Origin: an uncultured Actinoplanes sp.
GTDB lineage: Bacteria; Actinomycetota; Actinomycetes; Mycobacteriales; Micromonosporaceae
Assembly (NCBI GenBank): GCA_934667465.1
Contig: CAKUMG010000029.1
Span: 1-16,469, forward strand
Length of the DNA: 16,469 nucleotides
Direction: 5' to 3'
Positions 5,875-12,957 of the stretch are shown piece by piece (position 1 is the first letter of the stretch; the number at the start of each line of letters is the position of its first letter). The translations under genes were made by a program, and so were the position numbers. Under the pieces are notes generated by a model, which worked only from the letters and a program-made list of their open reading frames with translations, searched no databases and was not told the DNA's origin.

Positions 5875-8682
5875 ATGCTCGGCTTGTTGATGGCGCACGC
5901 CCTCGCGGCGCTGCTCGCCCCCGTTCTGATCCGGTTGCTCGGCAACCGGGCGCTCTATCTGCTCGCGCTCGTGCCGGCCTCGGCCGCCGGGTGGGCCGCC
6001 CTGCACACCGGCGAGGTCCGGGTCGAGTCCGTGCCGTGGGTGCCGCAGCTCGACCTCGAGCTGGCCCTGCGGATGGGCCCGCTGCCGTGGCTGATGCTGC
6101 TGGTCGTCGGCGGTATCGGGGCGGTCGTGCTCGCGTACTGTGCGCACTATTTCGATGACCGTGACCCCAACCTCGGGCGTTTCGCGGCGGTCTTCCTGGG
6201 CTTCGCCGGCGCGATGACCGGCCTGGTCGTCTCGGACGATCTGATCCTCATGTACGTGATGTGGGAGCTCACCACCGTCTTCTCGTACCTGCTCATCGGG
6301 CACAGCCCGGAGAAGGCCGCGAGCCGCCGCGCCGCCACGCAGGCGCTGGTCGTGACGACCGCGGGCGGGCTCGCCATGCTCGTGGGCATCGTGATGCTCG
6401 GCGAGCACGCCGGCACGTACCGCTGGTCGGAGATCGCGTCCGCTCCGCTGCCGGGCACCGCCTATCTGGCGACCGCCGCGGTGCTCGTGCTGCTCGGCGC
6501 GCTCAGCAAGTCCGCGATCTTCCCGTTCAGCTTCTGGCTGCCCGCGGCGATGGCGGCACCGACCCCCGCGTCGGCCTATCTGCACGCCGCGTCCATGGTC
6601 AAGGCCGGCGTCTTCCTCGTCGGGATGCTCGGCCCCGTGCTGGCGGAGCAGGCACCCTGGCGGCCGGTCACGATCGTCGCCGGTGTCGTCACGATGCTGC
6701 TCGGCGGCTGGGCCGCGATGCGGCAGAACGATCTGAAACTGCTTCTCGCGTACGGCACCGTGAGCCAGCTGGGGCTGCTGACGCTGGCCCTGGGCGCCGG
6801 ATCGCGTACGGCCGCACTTGCGGGCTCTTTGCTCCTGCTCTCGCACGCGCTGTTCAAGGCCACGCTGTTCATGGTGGTGGGCATCGTCGACCACACGACG
6901 GGCACGCGGGACCTGCGCGAGCTCAGCGGGCTCGGCAAGGCCAAGCCGGCGCTCGTGGCCGTCGCCGCGCTGGCCGTCGCGTCGATGGCCGGGGTGCCGC
7001 CGCTGGCCGGGTTCGTGGGCAAGGAGACGCTGTTCGCCGCGTTCGAGCACGGCGGCACGACCGACCGGCTCGTGCTCATCGCGCTGGTCGCGGGGTCGGG
7101 GCTGACTGTCGCGTACGGGCTGCGGTTCCTGTGGGGTGCCTTCGCGCGCAAGGACGGTGTGGAGGCGACGGAACCGCACCGGGCGGGCTGGGCGTTCCTG
7201 GCGCCGGCCGCGCTGCTGGCGGTCGCGGGCATCGTCGCCGGCGTGGCGTCCCCGGCGCTCGACAAGGTGCTGGCCCGGTACGCCGACGGGTTCCCGGCCG
7301 AGGGCCCCGTCTACCACCTGGGGCTGTGGCATGGCTTCGGGCTGCCCGTCCTGCTGTCGGTCATCGTGTTCGCGCTCGGCATCGCGCTCTACTACGGGCA
7401 GCGCCGCGGCCGGGAGTGGCCCGCGCGGCTGTTCCCGGCGGGGGAGAGCGTCTATCAGCGGATCATGCGCGGCGTCGACCGGACCGCGGTCGAGGTCACC
7501 GGCGCCTCGCAGCGCGGTTCGCTGCCGTTCTCGCTCGGCATCATCCTGCTCGTGCTCGTCATCATCGGCGGCGTCACGCTGGGCCTCGGCGCGCCCTGGC
7601 CCGCGGGCATCCGGCTCTGGGACAGCCCGCTGCAGCTCGTGGCCGGGGCAGTGATCGTCGCGGCCGCGCTGATCGCCGCGCAGTCCCGGCACCGGATGAC
7701 CGCGATGATCCTGGTCGGCGTCTGCGGCTACGGCGTGGCGGTGCTGTTCGTGCTGCACGGCGCCCCCGACCTGGCGCTCACCCAGTTCCTGGTCGAGACC
7801 GTCACGATCGTGATGTTCGTGCTGGTCCTGCGGCGGCTGCCGGTCCGCTTCTCGGCCCGCCCGCTGCGCACCAGCCGGATGATGCGCAACGCGCTCGGGC
7901 TCGCCGTCGGCGTCGTCGCGGCCGGGATGGCGTACGCGGCGGTCAGCGGCCGCACGGCCACGCCGATCTCGGTGGACTTCCCGGACCTCGCGGTCTCCTA
8001 CGGCGGCGGCCACAACATCGTCAACGTGGCGCTGGTGGACATCCGCGCCTGGGACACCATGGGAGAGATCTCCGTGCTGGTGGTGGCCGCCACCGGCGTG
8101 GCCAGCCTGATCTTCCGGCGCAGCGAGGCGCTGCAGCGGCGCCGCGCGGAGCGGACCGAGATCACCACCGACGCGGGCCCCGGCTGGCTGCGCGCCGGCG
8201 ACAGCCCGGAGGCCCGGCGGCAGTCGATCATCCTGCAGGTCATGGCGCGGCTGATCTTCCACATCATCCTGCTCTTCTCGATCTACCTGCTCTTCTCCGG
8301 CCACAACGCCCCCGGCGGCGGCTTCGCCGGCGGCCTGGTCGCCGGGCTCGCGCTGGTCACCCGCTATCTGGCGGGCGGCAGGCGGGAGCTGAACGCGGCC
8401 GCGCCGGTCGACGCCGGCCTGCTGCTCGGCGGCGGCCTGCTGCTCTCGGTCGGCACCGGGGCGGCGGCGATGATCGCCGGCGGCGAGATGCTGCAGAGCG
8501 CCCTCGTCGACTGGCACGTGCCGGTCATCGGCCACATCCACTTCGCCACGTCGACGTTCTTCGACATCGGCGTGTACCTGATCGTCGTCGGCCTGGTCCT
8601 GGAGATCCTGCGCAGCCTCGGCGCCGAGCTGGACCGCCAGTACGAGGTCGCCGCATCCGGAAAGGAGGACCAGGCATCATGA
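5875..8682 (+). CDS. mrpA: Mrp cation/proton antiporter subunit A fused to MrpB
   Basis: 935 aa. Residues from about 60 to 480 form the NuoL/M-like proton-channel domain. Expected charged residues are E131 (MYVMWELTTVFSYLL), K212 (LSKSAIFPFSFWLP), K243, K288, K328 in SHALFKATLF and K383 in LAGFVGKETLF. Residues about 582-660 resemble the DUF4040/MbhD-type domain (GAPDLALTQFLVETVTIVMF), and about 700-755 the MbhE-like part (DIRAWDTMGEISVLVV). The C-terminus, about 782-920, is a complete MnhB domain (FHIILLFSIYLLFSGHNAPG). No separate mrpB exists here, and the fusion supplies it, as is common in actinobacteria. ATG 5875 follows GGGAGAGGAAG. The membrane complex exchanges Na+ (or K+/Ca2+) for protons and supports pH and salt tolerance. 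The stop overlaps mrpC (ATGA). Confidence 0.96.
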   Translation: MLGLLMAHALAALLAPVLIRLLGNRALYLLALVPASAAGWAALHTGEVRVESVPWVPQLDLELALRMGPLPWLMLLVVGGIGAVVLAYCAHYFDDRDPNLGRFAAVFLGFAGAMTGLVVSDDLILMYVMWELTTVFSYLLIGHSPEKAASRRAATQALVVTTAGGLAMLVGIVMLGEHAGTYRWSEIASAPLPGTAYLATAAVLVLLGALSKSAIFPFSFWLPAAMAAPTPASAYLHAASMVKAGVFLVGMLGPVLAEQAPWRPVTIVAGVVTMLLGGWAAMRQNDLKLLLAYGTVSQLGLLTLALGAGSRTAALAGSLLLLSHALFKATLFMVVGIVDHTTGTRDLRELSGLGKAKPALVAVAALAVASMAGVPPLAGFVGKETLFAAFEHGGTTDRLVLIALVAGSGLTVAYGLRFLWGAFARKDGVEATEPHRAGWAFLAPAALLAVAGIVAGVASPALDKVLARYADGFPAEGPVYHLGLWHGFGLPVLLSVIVFALGIALYYGQRRGREWPARLFPAGESVYQRIMRGVDRTAVEVTGASQRGSLPFSLGIILLVLVIIGGVTLGLGAPWPAGIRLWDSPLQLVAGAVIVAAALIAAQSRHRMTAMILVGVCGYGVAVLFVLHGAPDLALTQFLVETVTIVMFVLVLRRLPVRFSARPLRTSRMMRNALGLAVGVVAAGMAYAAVSGRTATPISVDFPDLAVSYGGGHNIVNVALVDIRAWDTMGEISVLVVAATGVASLIFRRSEALQRRRAERTEITTDAGPGWLRAGDSPEARRQSIILQVMARLIFHIILLFSIYLLFSGHNAPGGGFAGGLVAGLALVTRYLAGGRRELNAAAPVDAGLLLGGGLLLSVGTGAAAMIAGGEMLQSALVDWHVPVIGHIHFATSTFFDIGVYLIVVGLVLEILRSLGAELDRQYEVAASGKEDQAS

Positions 8683-9128
8683 CGCCCAACCTCGTGTACG
8701 TCATCATCATCGGCGTCCTGTTCGCCGCCGGGGTCTCCATGCTGCTCGAACGCAGCCTGACCCGGGTGCTGATGGGCATGATCCTGCTCGGCAACGGCGT
8801 GAACCTGCTGATCCTGCTCGGCGGCGAGGCAGGCACCCCGCCCATCGTGGGCGACGGGCCGCAGGAGGACATGGCCGACCCGCTGCCGCAGATCATGATC
8901 CTTACGGCCATCGTGATCACGCTGGGCATGACGGCGTTCCTGCTCGCGCTCGCGTACCGGAGCTGGGCCATGTCCGGCCACGACGAGGTGCAGGACGACG
9001 TCGAGGACCAGCGGATCATGCTGCTCGCCGAGCGCGACGAGGGCTCCGGCGCGGACGACGCCGACGTCGAGCCCGGCGACGCCCCGCACGCCACCGAGAC
9101 GCCCGCCCCGATCGGGGGTGTGCGATGA
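8679..9128 (+). CDS. mrpC: Mrp antiporter subunit C, NuoK-like, with an acidic tail
   Basis: 149 aa. Three hydrophobic helices fit the MnhC/NuoK family: VYVIIIGVLFAAGVSMLLE, then MGMILLGNGVNLLILLGG, then IMILTAIVITLGMTAFLLAL. DPLPQIMILTAIVI is the family's best-conserved stretch. After about residue 95 comes a hydrophilic, Asp/Glu-rich tail of about 50 residues (HDEVQDDVEDQ onward), making the protein longer than the roughly 110-115 aa usual for MrpC. The ATG overlaps the mrpA stop as ATGA and has a very strong Shine-Dalgarno AAAGGAGGA at 8661-8669. MrpC sits in the membrane arm of the Mrp complex between the A/B and D parts. Its stop overlaps mrpD by 4 bp. Confidence 0.95.
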   Translation: MTPNLVYVIIIGVLFAAGVSMLLERSLTRVLMGMILLGNGVNLLILLGGEAGTPPIVGDGPQEDMADPLPQIMILTAIVITLGMTAFLLALAYRSWAMSGHDEVQDDVEDQRIMLLAERDEGSGADDADVEPGDAPHATETPAPIGGVR

Positions 9129-10657
9129 CGTGGCTCGTGCCGCTGCCGGTGGTCATGCCTTTGCTGGGCGCCGCGCTCACGCTCATGATGGGTGGCAGGC
9201 CGCGCGCGCAGCGTACGGTCAGCCTCTCGGTGCTGACCGCGACCATGCTCGTCTCGGGCGCGCTGCTCTGGCTCTCCACCACCGAGGGCGCGCAGGTCGT
9301 CGCCGTCGGCGGCTGGGTGGCGCCGCTGGGCATCGTGCTCGTCGCCGACCAGCTGGCCGCGCTGATGCTGGTCGTGTCGTCGGCCGTGACCGTGTGCGTG
9401 CTCGTGTACTCGATCGGGCAGGGCAACGCCGACGGGCACGAGGAGACGCCGCTGTCGGTGTACCACCCGACGTATCTCGTGCTCACCGCCGGCGTCACCA
9501 ACGCGTTCCTCGCCGGCGACCTGTTCAACCTGTACGTGGGCTTCGAGATCCTGCTGGTCGCCAGCTACGTGCTGCTGACGCTGGGCGGCACGTCGTCGCG
9601 GATCCGCGCCGGAACCACGTACGTCGTCGTCAGTCTCCTGTCGTCGGTCATCTTCCTCACCGCGATCGGCCTGGTCTACGCGGCCACCGGCACGCTTAAT
9701 CTGGCGCAGCTGGTGGAGCGGCTCGACCAGCTGCCGGACGGGCTGCGGCTGCTGCTGCAGGCGATGCTGCTGCTCGCGTTCGGCATCAAGGCGGCGGTCT
9801 TCCCGCTGTCGTCGTGGCTGCCGGACAGCTATCCGACCGCGCCCGCGCCGGTCACCGCGGTCTTCGCGGGCCTGCTCACCAAGGTCGGCGTCTATGCGAT
9901 CATCCGGACCGAGACGCTGCTGTTCCCGGGCGGGCGCGCCACCGTCGTGCTGCTGATCGTCGCCCTGCTCACCATGGTGGTGGGCATCCTCGGCGCGGTC
10001 GCGCAGACCGACATCAAGCGGCTGCTGTCGTTCACGCTGGTCAGCCACATCGGCTACCTGCTGTTCGGGGTCGGCCTGGCCACCCAGCTCGGCCTCTCCA
10101 GCGCCATCTTCTACGTGGTGCACCACATCACCATCCAGACCACGCTGTTCCTGGCCGCGGGCCTGATCGAGAAACGCGGCGGCAGCTCCGCCCTGGACAG
10201 ACTCGGCGGACTGGCGCGGCTCTCCCCGGTGCTGGCGGCGCTGTTCCTGGTGCCCGCCCTCAACCTGGCCGGCATCCCGCCGTTCTCCGGCTTCATCGGC
10301 AAGCTCGGCCTGGTGCAGGCCGGCGTCGCCGAGGGCGGCGTGCTGCCCTGGCTGCTGGTCGGCGGCGGGGTGCTGACCAGCCTGCTCACGCTGTACGCGG
10401 TCGCCCGGGTCTGGAACCTCGCGTTCTGGCGCAGCCCGCACCCGGACATGCCGTCGTCGCCGGACTCGGCCGCCCGGCTGCCGCGCCTGATGGTGCTGCC
10501 GACAGCCGCGCTGGTCGTGTTCGGGATGGCGCTGACGGTCGTCGCCGGGCCGCTCTTCGAGATCGGCGACCAGTCCGCCGGGGACCTGATGCAGCGGACC
10601 GGTTATGTCGAGGCCGTCTTCGGAGACGTCACTGCAACTTCGGGGGGTACGCCGTGA
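9125..10657 (+). CDS. mrpD: Mrp antiporter subunit D, NuoM/N-like
   Basis: 510 aa with about 14 membrane helices of the proton-translocating NuoL/M/N family. Visible key residues are E141 in LYVGFEILLVASYVLL, K222 in FGIKAAVFPLSSWLP, K253 in LLTKVGVYAII and K391 in FSGFIGKLGLV. The position equivalent to the lysine in the HxxxK-type TM segment of MrpA (K328) is Q338 here, in HHITIQTTLF. The length is normal for the subunit. ATG 9125 overlaps the mrpC stop (ATGA). The stop at 10657 overlaps the GTG of mrpE. MrpD forms one of the two large antiporter-like channels of the complex. Similar NuoN-like subunits occur in other complexes, but the C-D-E-F-G order settles the identity. Confidence 0.96.
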   Translation: MTWLVPLPVVMPLLGAALTLMMGGRPRAQRTVSLSVLTATMLVSGALLWLSTTEGAQVVAVGGWVAPLGIVLVADQLAALMLVVSSAVTVCVLVYSIGQGNADGHEETPLSVYHPTYLVLTAGVTNAFLAGDLFNLYVGFEILLVASYVLLTLGGTSSRIRAGTTYVVVSLLSSVIFLTAIGLVYAATGTLNLAQLVERLDQLPDGLRLLLQAMLLLAFGIKAAVFPLSSWLPDSYPTAPAPVTAVFAGLLTKVGVYAIIRTETLLFPGGRATVVLLIVALLTMVVGILGAVAQTDIKRLLSFTLVSHIGYLLFGVGLATQLGLSSAIFYVVHHITIQTTLFLAAGLIEKRGGSSALDRLGGLARLSPVLAALFLVPALNLAGIPPFSGFIGKLGLVQAGVAEGGVLPWLLVGGGVLTSLLTLYAVARVWNLAFWRSPHPDMPSSPDSAARLPRLMVLPTAALVVFGMALTVVAGPLFEIGDQSAGDLMQRTGYVEAVFGDVTATSGGTP

Positions 10658-11220
10658 GGGGCGCGCGCTGGCGGGACCGCGGCATCGCCGCCGCGGGGCT
10701 CACCGTGATCTGGGTGCTGCTGTGGGGATCGTTCACGCCCCTGACGATGGTCGGCGGGGTGCTCGTGGCGGTCGTCGTGCTCACCGTCTTCCCGCTGCCG
10801 GTCGTCTCGTACGCGGGGCGGATCCACCCGATCGGGGTCGCGCGGCTCGCCGCCCGGTTCGTGGTGGACCTGGTCGTTGCGAGCGTGCAGGTCGCGGCGC
10901 TGGCCTTCCGGTTCGGCCACGTGCCGCGCAGCGCCATCATCGCCGTCGAGCTGCGGGCCCCCTCCGACCTGGGCCTGACGCTGACCGCCGAGGCGCTCTC
11001 GCTGGTGCCCGGCAGCCTCATCGTCGAGGCCGACCGGGACAAGGGCGTCCTCTACGTCCACGTCCTCAACGTCGAGGACGAGGCGGCGGCCGACAGCTTC
11101 CGGCAGAACGTCCTCGACCTCGAGACCCGCATCATCCGTGCGTTCGGCTCCCGGCCGGAGCGTGCCGCCATCTCGCCCGGCGAACGCCGGCACGACCGCA
11201 CGGAGGAGGTGCCCGCATGA
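10654..11220 (+). CDS. mrpE: Mrp antiporter subunit E
   Basis: 188 aa, MnhE family. N-terminal membrane helices (about 10-55: AAAGLTVIWVLLWGSFTPLT, GGVLVAVVVLTVFPLPVV) are followed by the characteristic cytoplasmic half: ARFVVDLVVASVQVAALAFR, then LTAEALSLVPGSLIVEAD and KGVLYVHVLNV. The TPGS-like turn reads SLVPGSLIVE. Translation starts at GTG 10654, overlapping the mrpD stop as GTGA, with a run of six G (10642-10647) as RBS. The stop overlaps mrpF (ATGA). The C-terminal 25 residues are charged and not conserved. MrpE is required for full assembly and activity of Mrp complexes; it has no homologue in complex I. Confidence 0.95.
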   Translation: MRGARWRDRGIAAAGLTVIWVLLWGSFTPLTMVGGVLVAVVVLTVFPLPVVSYAGRIHPIGVARLAARFVVDLVVASVQVAALAFRFGHVPRSAIIAVELRAPSDLGLTLTAEALSLVPGSLIVEADRDKGVLYVHVLNVEDEAAADSFRQNVLDLETRIIRAFGSRPERAAISPGERRHDRTEEVPA

Positions 11221-11639
11221 CGACAGTCCTTGCCGTGACCGTCACCGCGCTGCTCGCGGTGGGGGCAGCGCTCGCCCTGGTCCGCGTCGTGCGCGGGCCG
11301 TCCGTGCTCGACCGCATCGTGGCCACCGACGTCCTGCTCGCCATCGTCGTGGTGGCGATCGCGGCGGAGGCGGCCTTCACCCGGGACGCGACCGCGCTGC
11401 CGATCCTGGCGGTGCTGGCCGTGCTCGGCTTCATCGGCTCGGTGAGCGTGGCCCGGTTCGCCCGGTCCACGAGCCGTTCCGCCGGTGCGTCGTCGGCCGC
11501 GCAGAAGCGGGACGGCTCGCCGGACCTCACCGCTGTCGCCGAGGACCACGGCGCCGGGGACCCGTCCAACACGCCCGGATCGCCGGACCACGTGGCCACC
11601 GGGTCGTCCGAGCGCGCGCAGGCGGGTGAGGCACGATGA
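11217..11639 (+). CDS. mrpF: Mrp antiporter subunit F with a long hydrophilic tail
   Basis: 140 aa. The first 85 or so residues are the MnhF family: three helices with VVRGPSVLDRIVATDVLLAI, in which D32 and D38 are the conserved acidic positions, then FTRDATALPILAVLAVLGF and SVSVARF. The remaining 50-55 residues are a Ser/Ala/Asp-rich polar tail (SAGASSAAQKRDGSPDL onward) not found in the usual 85-95 aa MrpF. ATG 11217 overlaps the mrpE stop and follows the strong RBS GGAGGAGG (11201-11208). The stop overlaps mrpG as ATGA. Confidence 0.94.
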   Translation: MTTVLAVTVTALLAVGAALALVRVVRGPSVLDRIVATDVLLAIVVVAIAAEAAFTRDATALPILAVLAVLGFIGSVSVARFARSTSRSAGASSAAQKRDGSPDLTAVAEDHGAGDPSNTPGSPDHVATGSSERAQAGEAR

Positions 11640-12202
11640 CCGCCGTCCTGGACACGATCGCCTATGTCTGCCTGCTGGCGGGTGCCCTGCTGAGCCTCGC
11701 GGCCGGCGTAGCGCTGCTGCGGTTCCCGGACCTGCTGTCACGGATGCACGCCGCCACGAAGCCGCAGGTGCTCGGGCTGCTGCTGGTGCTGATCGGGTGC
11801 GCGCTGCGGCTGCGCGAGCTGACCGACATCACCACGCTGCTGCTGGTCGTCGTCTTCCAGATGGCCACCGCGCCGGTGGCGGCGCACATGGTGGGGCGGG
11901 CCGCCTACCGGGCCGGGCGGTGCCGGTCCGACCTGCTCGTCACGGATGAGCTGGCCGGGGCCGACACGTCCGGGTCGGGGATGAGCTCGGGGGCGTCCGT
12001 TCCTTCGGGGGCGGAGCCGGCCGCGGGGTCGGCCGCCGATGACGGCTCGTCGCCGGAGGAGCGGATCCCGGACGGTTCGCCGGAGGGTTCCGCGGGTGGT
12101 TCGCCGGCGGGTTCCACCGGAGCTGGAGCCGGGGACGGAGCCGGGGAGCCGGGGGCGGGTGCGGCGGGGGAGCCGGAGCCCGTGGGTGACCGGGGACGCT
12201 GA
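11636..12202 (+). CDS. mrpG: Mrp antiporter subunit G with a Gly/Ser/Ala/Glu-rich tail
   Basis: 188 aa. The first 95 residues are MnhG: three helices with the hallmark LRFPDLLSRMHAATKPQVLG (28-47) and LLLVLIGCALRL, then DITTLLLVVVFQMATAPVAA. The last 85-90 residues are low-complexity, rich in Gly, Ser, Ala, Glu and Pro (SGMSSGASVPSGAEPAAGSA and similar), and include an imperfect duplicated 24-nt unit. Typical MrpG is 100-130 aa, so the tail is an addition. ATG 11636 overlaps the mrpF stop (ATGA). It is the last canonical mrp gene. A BON-domain protein gene starts 5 bp after its stop, so the transcript very likely continues. Confidence 0.94.
   Translation: MTAVLDTIAYVCLLAGALLSLAAGVALLRFPDLLSRMHAATKPQVLGLLLVLIGCALRLRELTDITTLLLVVVFQMATAPVAAHMVGRAAYRAGRCRSDLLVTDELAGADTSGSGMSSGASVPSGAEPAAGSAADDGSSPEERIPDGSPEGSAGGSPAGSTGAGAGDGAGEPGAGAAGEPEPVGDRGR
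12074..12121 (+). repeat. Two imperfect 24-bp tandem units in the mrpG tail
   Basis: GGTTCGCCGGAGGGTTCC (12074-12091) recurs as GGTTCGCCGGCGGGTTCC at 12098-12115 with a 24-bp period. The unit encodes roughly GSPEGSAG then GSPAGSTG. It lies in the low-complexity tail of MrpG and probably arose by slippage; the number of units may vary between strains. Confidence 0.6.
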
Positions 12203-12207
12203 GGGCG

Positions 12208-12747
12208 ATGGACGGGTACGGCACGCCGGCGCCCGGGGACGGCTCACCGCCGGCCGGGGACCACGACGTGCGGCTCACCGGCCGGGTGGCGGCGGCGCTG
12301 GCGGGGGACGAGCGACTGCGCGGGCAGGACCTCACCGTGCAGGTCCAGCACGCCGTGGCGATTTTGGGCGGCACCGTGGACGACGCCGCCCTGCACGACG
12401 TCGTGACCGGGCACGCGCGCGGCGTACCCGGGGTCCGGGACGTGTGCGACGGGCTGGTCGTGCGCTCGGGGCCGGCGACCGGGCCCTCGGGGGAGGCGGC
12501 TCTGTTCGGGGAGCTGGCCGCGCGGCTGGCCGTGCGCCCCGCGCCGGCCGGGCCACGGGTGACGACCCTCGGGCCGCGGTCCCACCCGCGCGTGACGGCG
12601 GTGCTGACGGTGCTGCGGCGTACGGCTGTGGTGACCGCGCTGCTGGCCGTGCTCATCGAGGTCGCCGGCGGGCTGGTCGCGCTCTTCGCCATCGGGGTCG
12701 TCGCCCGCCTCGCCGACCTCCTCTGGCGCCGCCGCAAGCGACGGTGA
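12208..12747 (+). CDS. BON-domain protein with a C-terminal membrane segment
   Basis: 179 aa. Residues about 22-85 fit a BON domain: RLTGRVAAALAGDERLRGQD, VQVQHAVAILGGTVDDAALH, then ARGVPGVRDVCDGLVV, the usual strand-helix-strand with the GTV and GVxxVxDxL motifs. A linker leads to a hydrophobic stretch at about 137-168 and a basic end (LLWRRRKRR), which suggests a membrane anchor or hairpin with the basic tail in the cytoplasm. No signal peptide is seen. BON domains (OsmY, Kbp) occur in stress and K+-related proteins and bind membranes or ligands. The gene starts 5 bp after mrpG and its stop overlaps the next start, so it belongs to the Mrp transcription unit. The RBS is weak (GAGGG only 2 bp from ATG), so a start at GTG 12268 is possible. 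Confidence 0.8.
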   Translation: MDGYGTPAPGDGSPPAGDHDVRLTGRVAAALAGDERLRGQDLTVQVQHAVAILGGTVDDAALHDVVTGHARGVPGVRDVCDGLVVRSGPATGPSGEAALFGELAARLAVRPAPAGPRVTTLGPRSHPRVTAVLTVLRRTAVVTALLAVLIEVAGGLVALFAIGVVARLADLLWRRRKRR

Positions 12748-12957
12748 CCACACGCCGGAAGCCGTGGAAACGGTGGCTGCTCCGGGCGGTCGTGGTGCTG
12801 GTGGTGGCCGTCCGCGCGCCGGAGATCCTCGCCGAGGGCGGCTGGCGCCGGTGGGCCCTGGTCGCCGGCGCGCTGGTGGTGGCCGTCGTGGCGATCAGCG
12901 ACCTGGTCGCGCTGCTCCGGGCGTGCGGAGCAGCGCGATCCGGGGGACGCGGCCTAA
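12744..12957 (+). CDS. Very small two-helix membrane protein, probably frameshifted near its end
   Basis: The GTG at 12744 overlaps the BON gene's stop (GTGA). It reads MTTRRKPWKRWLLRAVVVLV, then EGGWRRWALVAGALVVAVVA and ISDLVALLRA: a basic start, two hydrophobic helices (about 11-24 and 38-58) and a short end. No family is recognised. In this frame no stop appears until 14369, which would run 1.4 kb antisense across the metallopeptidase gene and is not credible. One frame over, the sequence after about 12920 reads AEQRDPGDAA and stops at TAA 12955-12957, a natural-looking C-terminus, so a one-base change around 12915-12927 would restore a protein of about 70 aa. The given end uses that stop. 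The alternative is a true read-through ORF or a dead gene. Confidence 0.5.
12907..12938. terminator. 13-bp perfect hairpin between convergent genes
   Basis: TCGCGCTGCTCCG (12907-12919) pairs perfectly with CGGAGCAGCGCGA (12926-12938) around the loop GGCGTG. It lies where the plus-strand Mrp/BON unit ends and 16 bp beyond the stop of the minus-strand metallopeptidase. No U-run follows on either side, which is usual for actinobacterial hairpin terminators. It probably stops transcription from both directions. It also overlaps the end of the small membrane-protein ORF. Confidence 0.75.

Noticed and set aside
5842..8541. 899-residue open frame on the minus strand across mrpA.
   Set aside because: It is Arg/Asp/Glu/Gln/His-rich with no domain pattern and is exactly antisense to a clear membrane protein; this is the usual GC-rich shadow.
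6261..9128. 955-residue plus-strand open frame whose end reads as MrpC.
   Set aside because: Only the part from 8679 is real (MrpC). The rest is an Arg/Ala-rich out-of-frame reading of mrpA.
8525..10441. 638-residue minus-strand frame across mrpC and mrpD.
   Set aside because: Its composition is non-protein-like, and the opposite strand carries well-conserved antiporter subunits.
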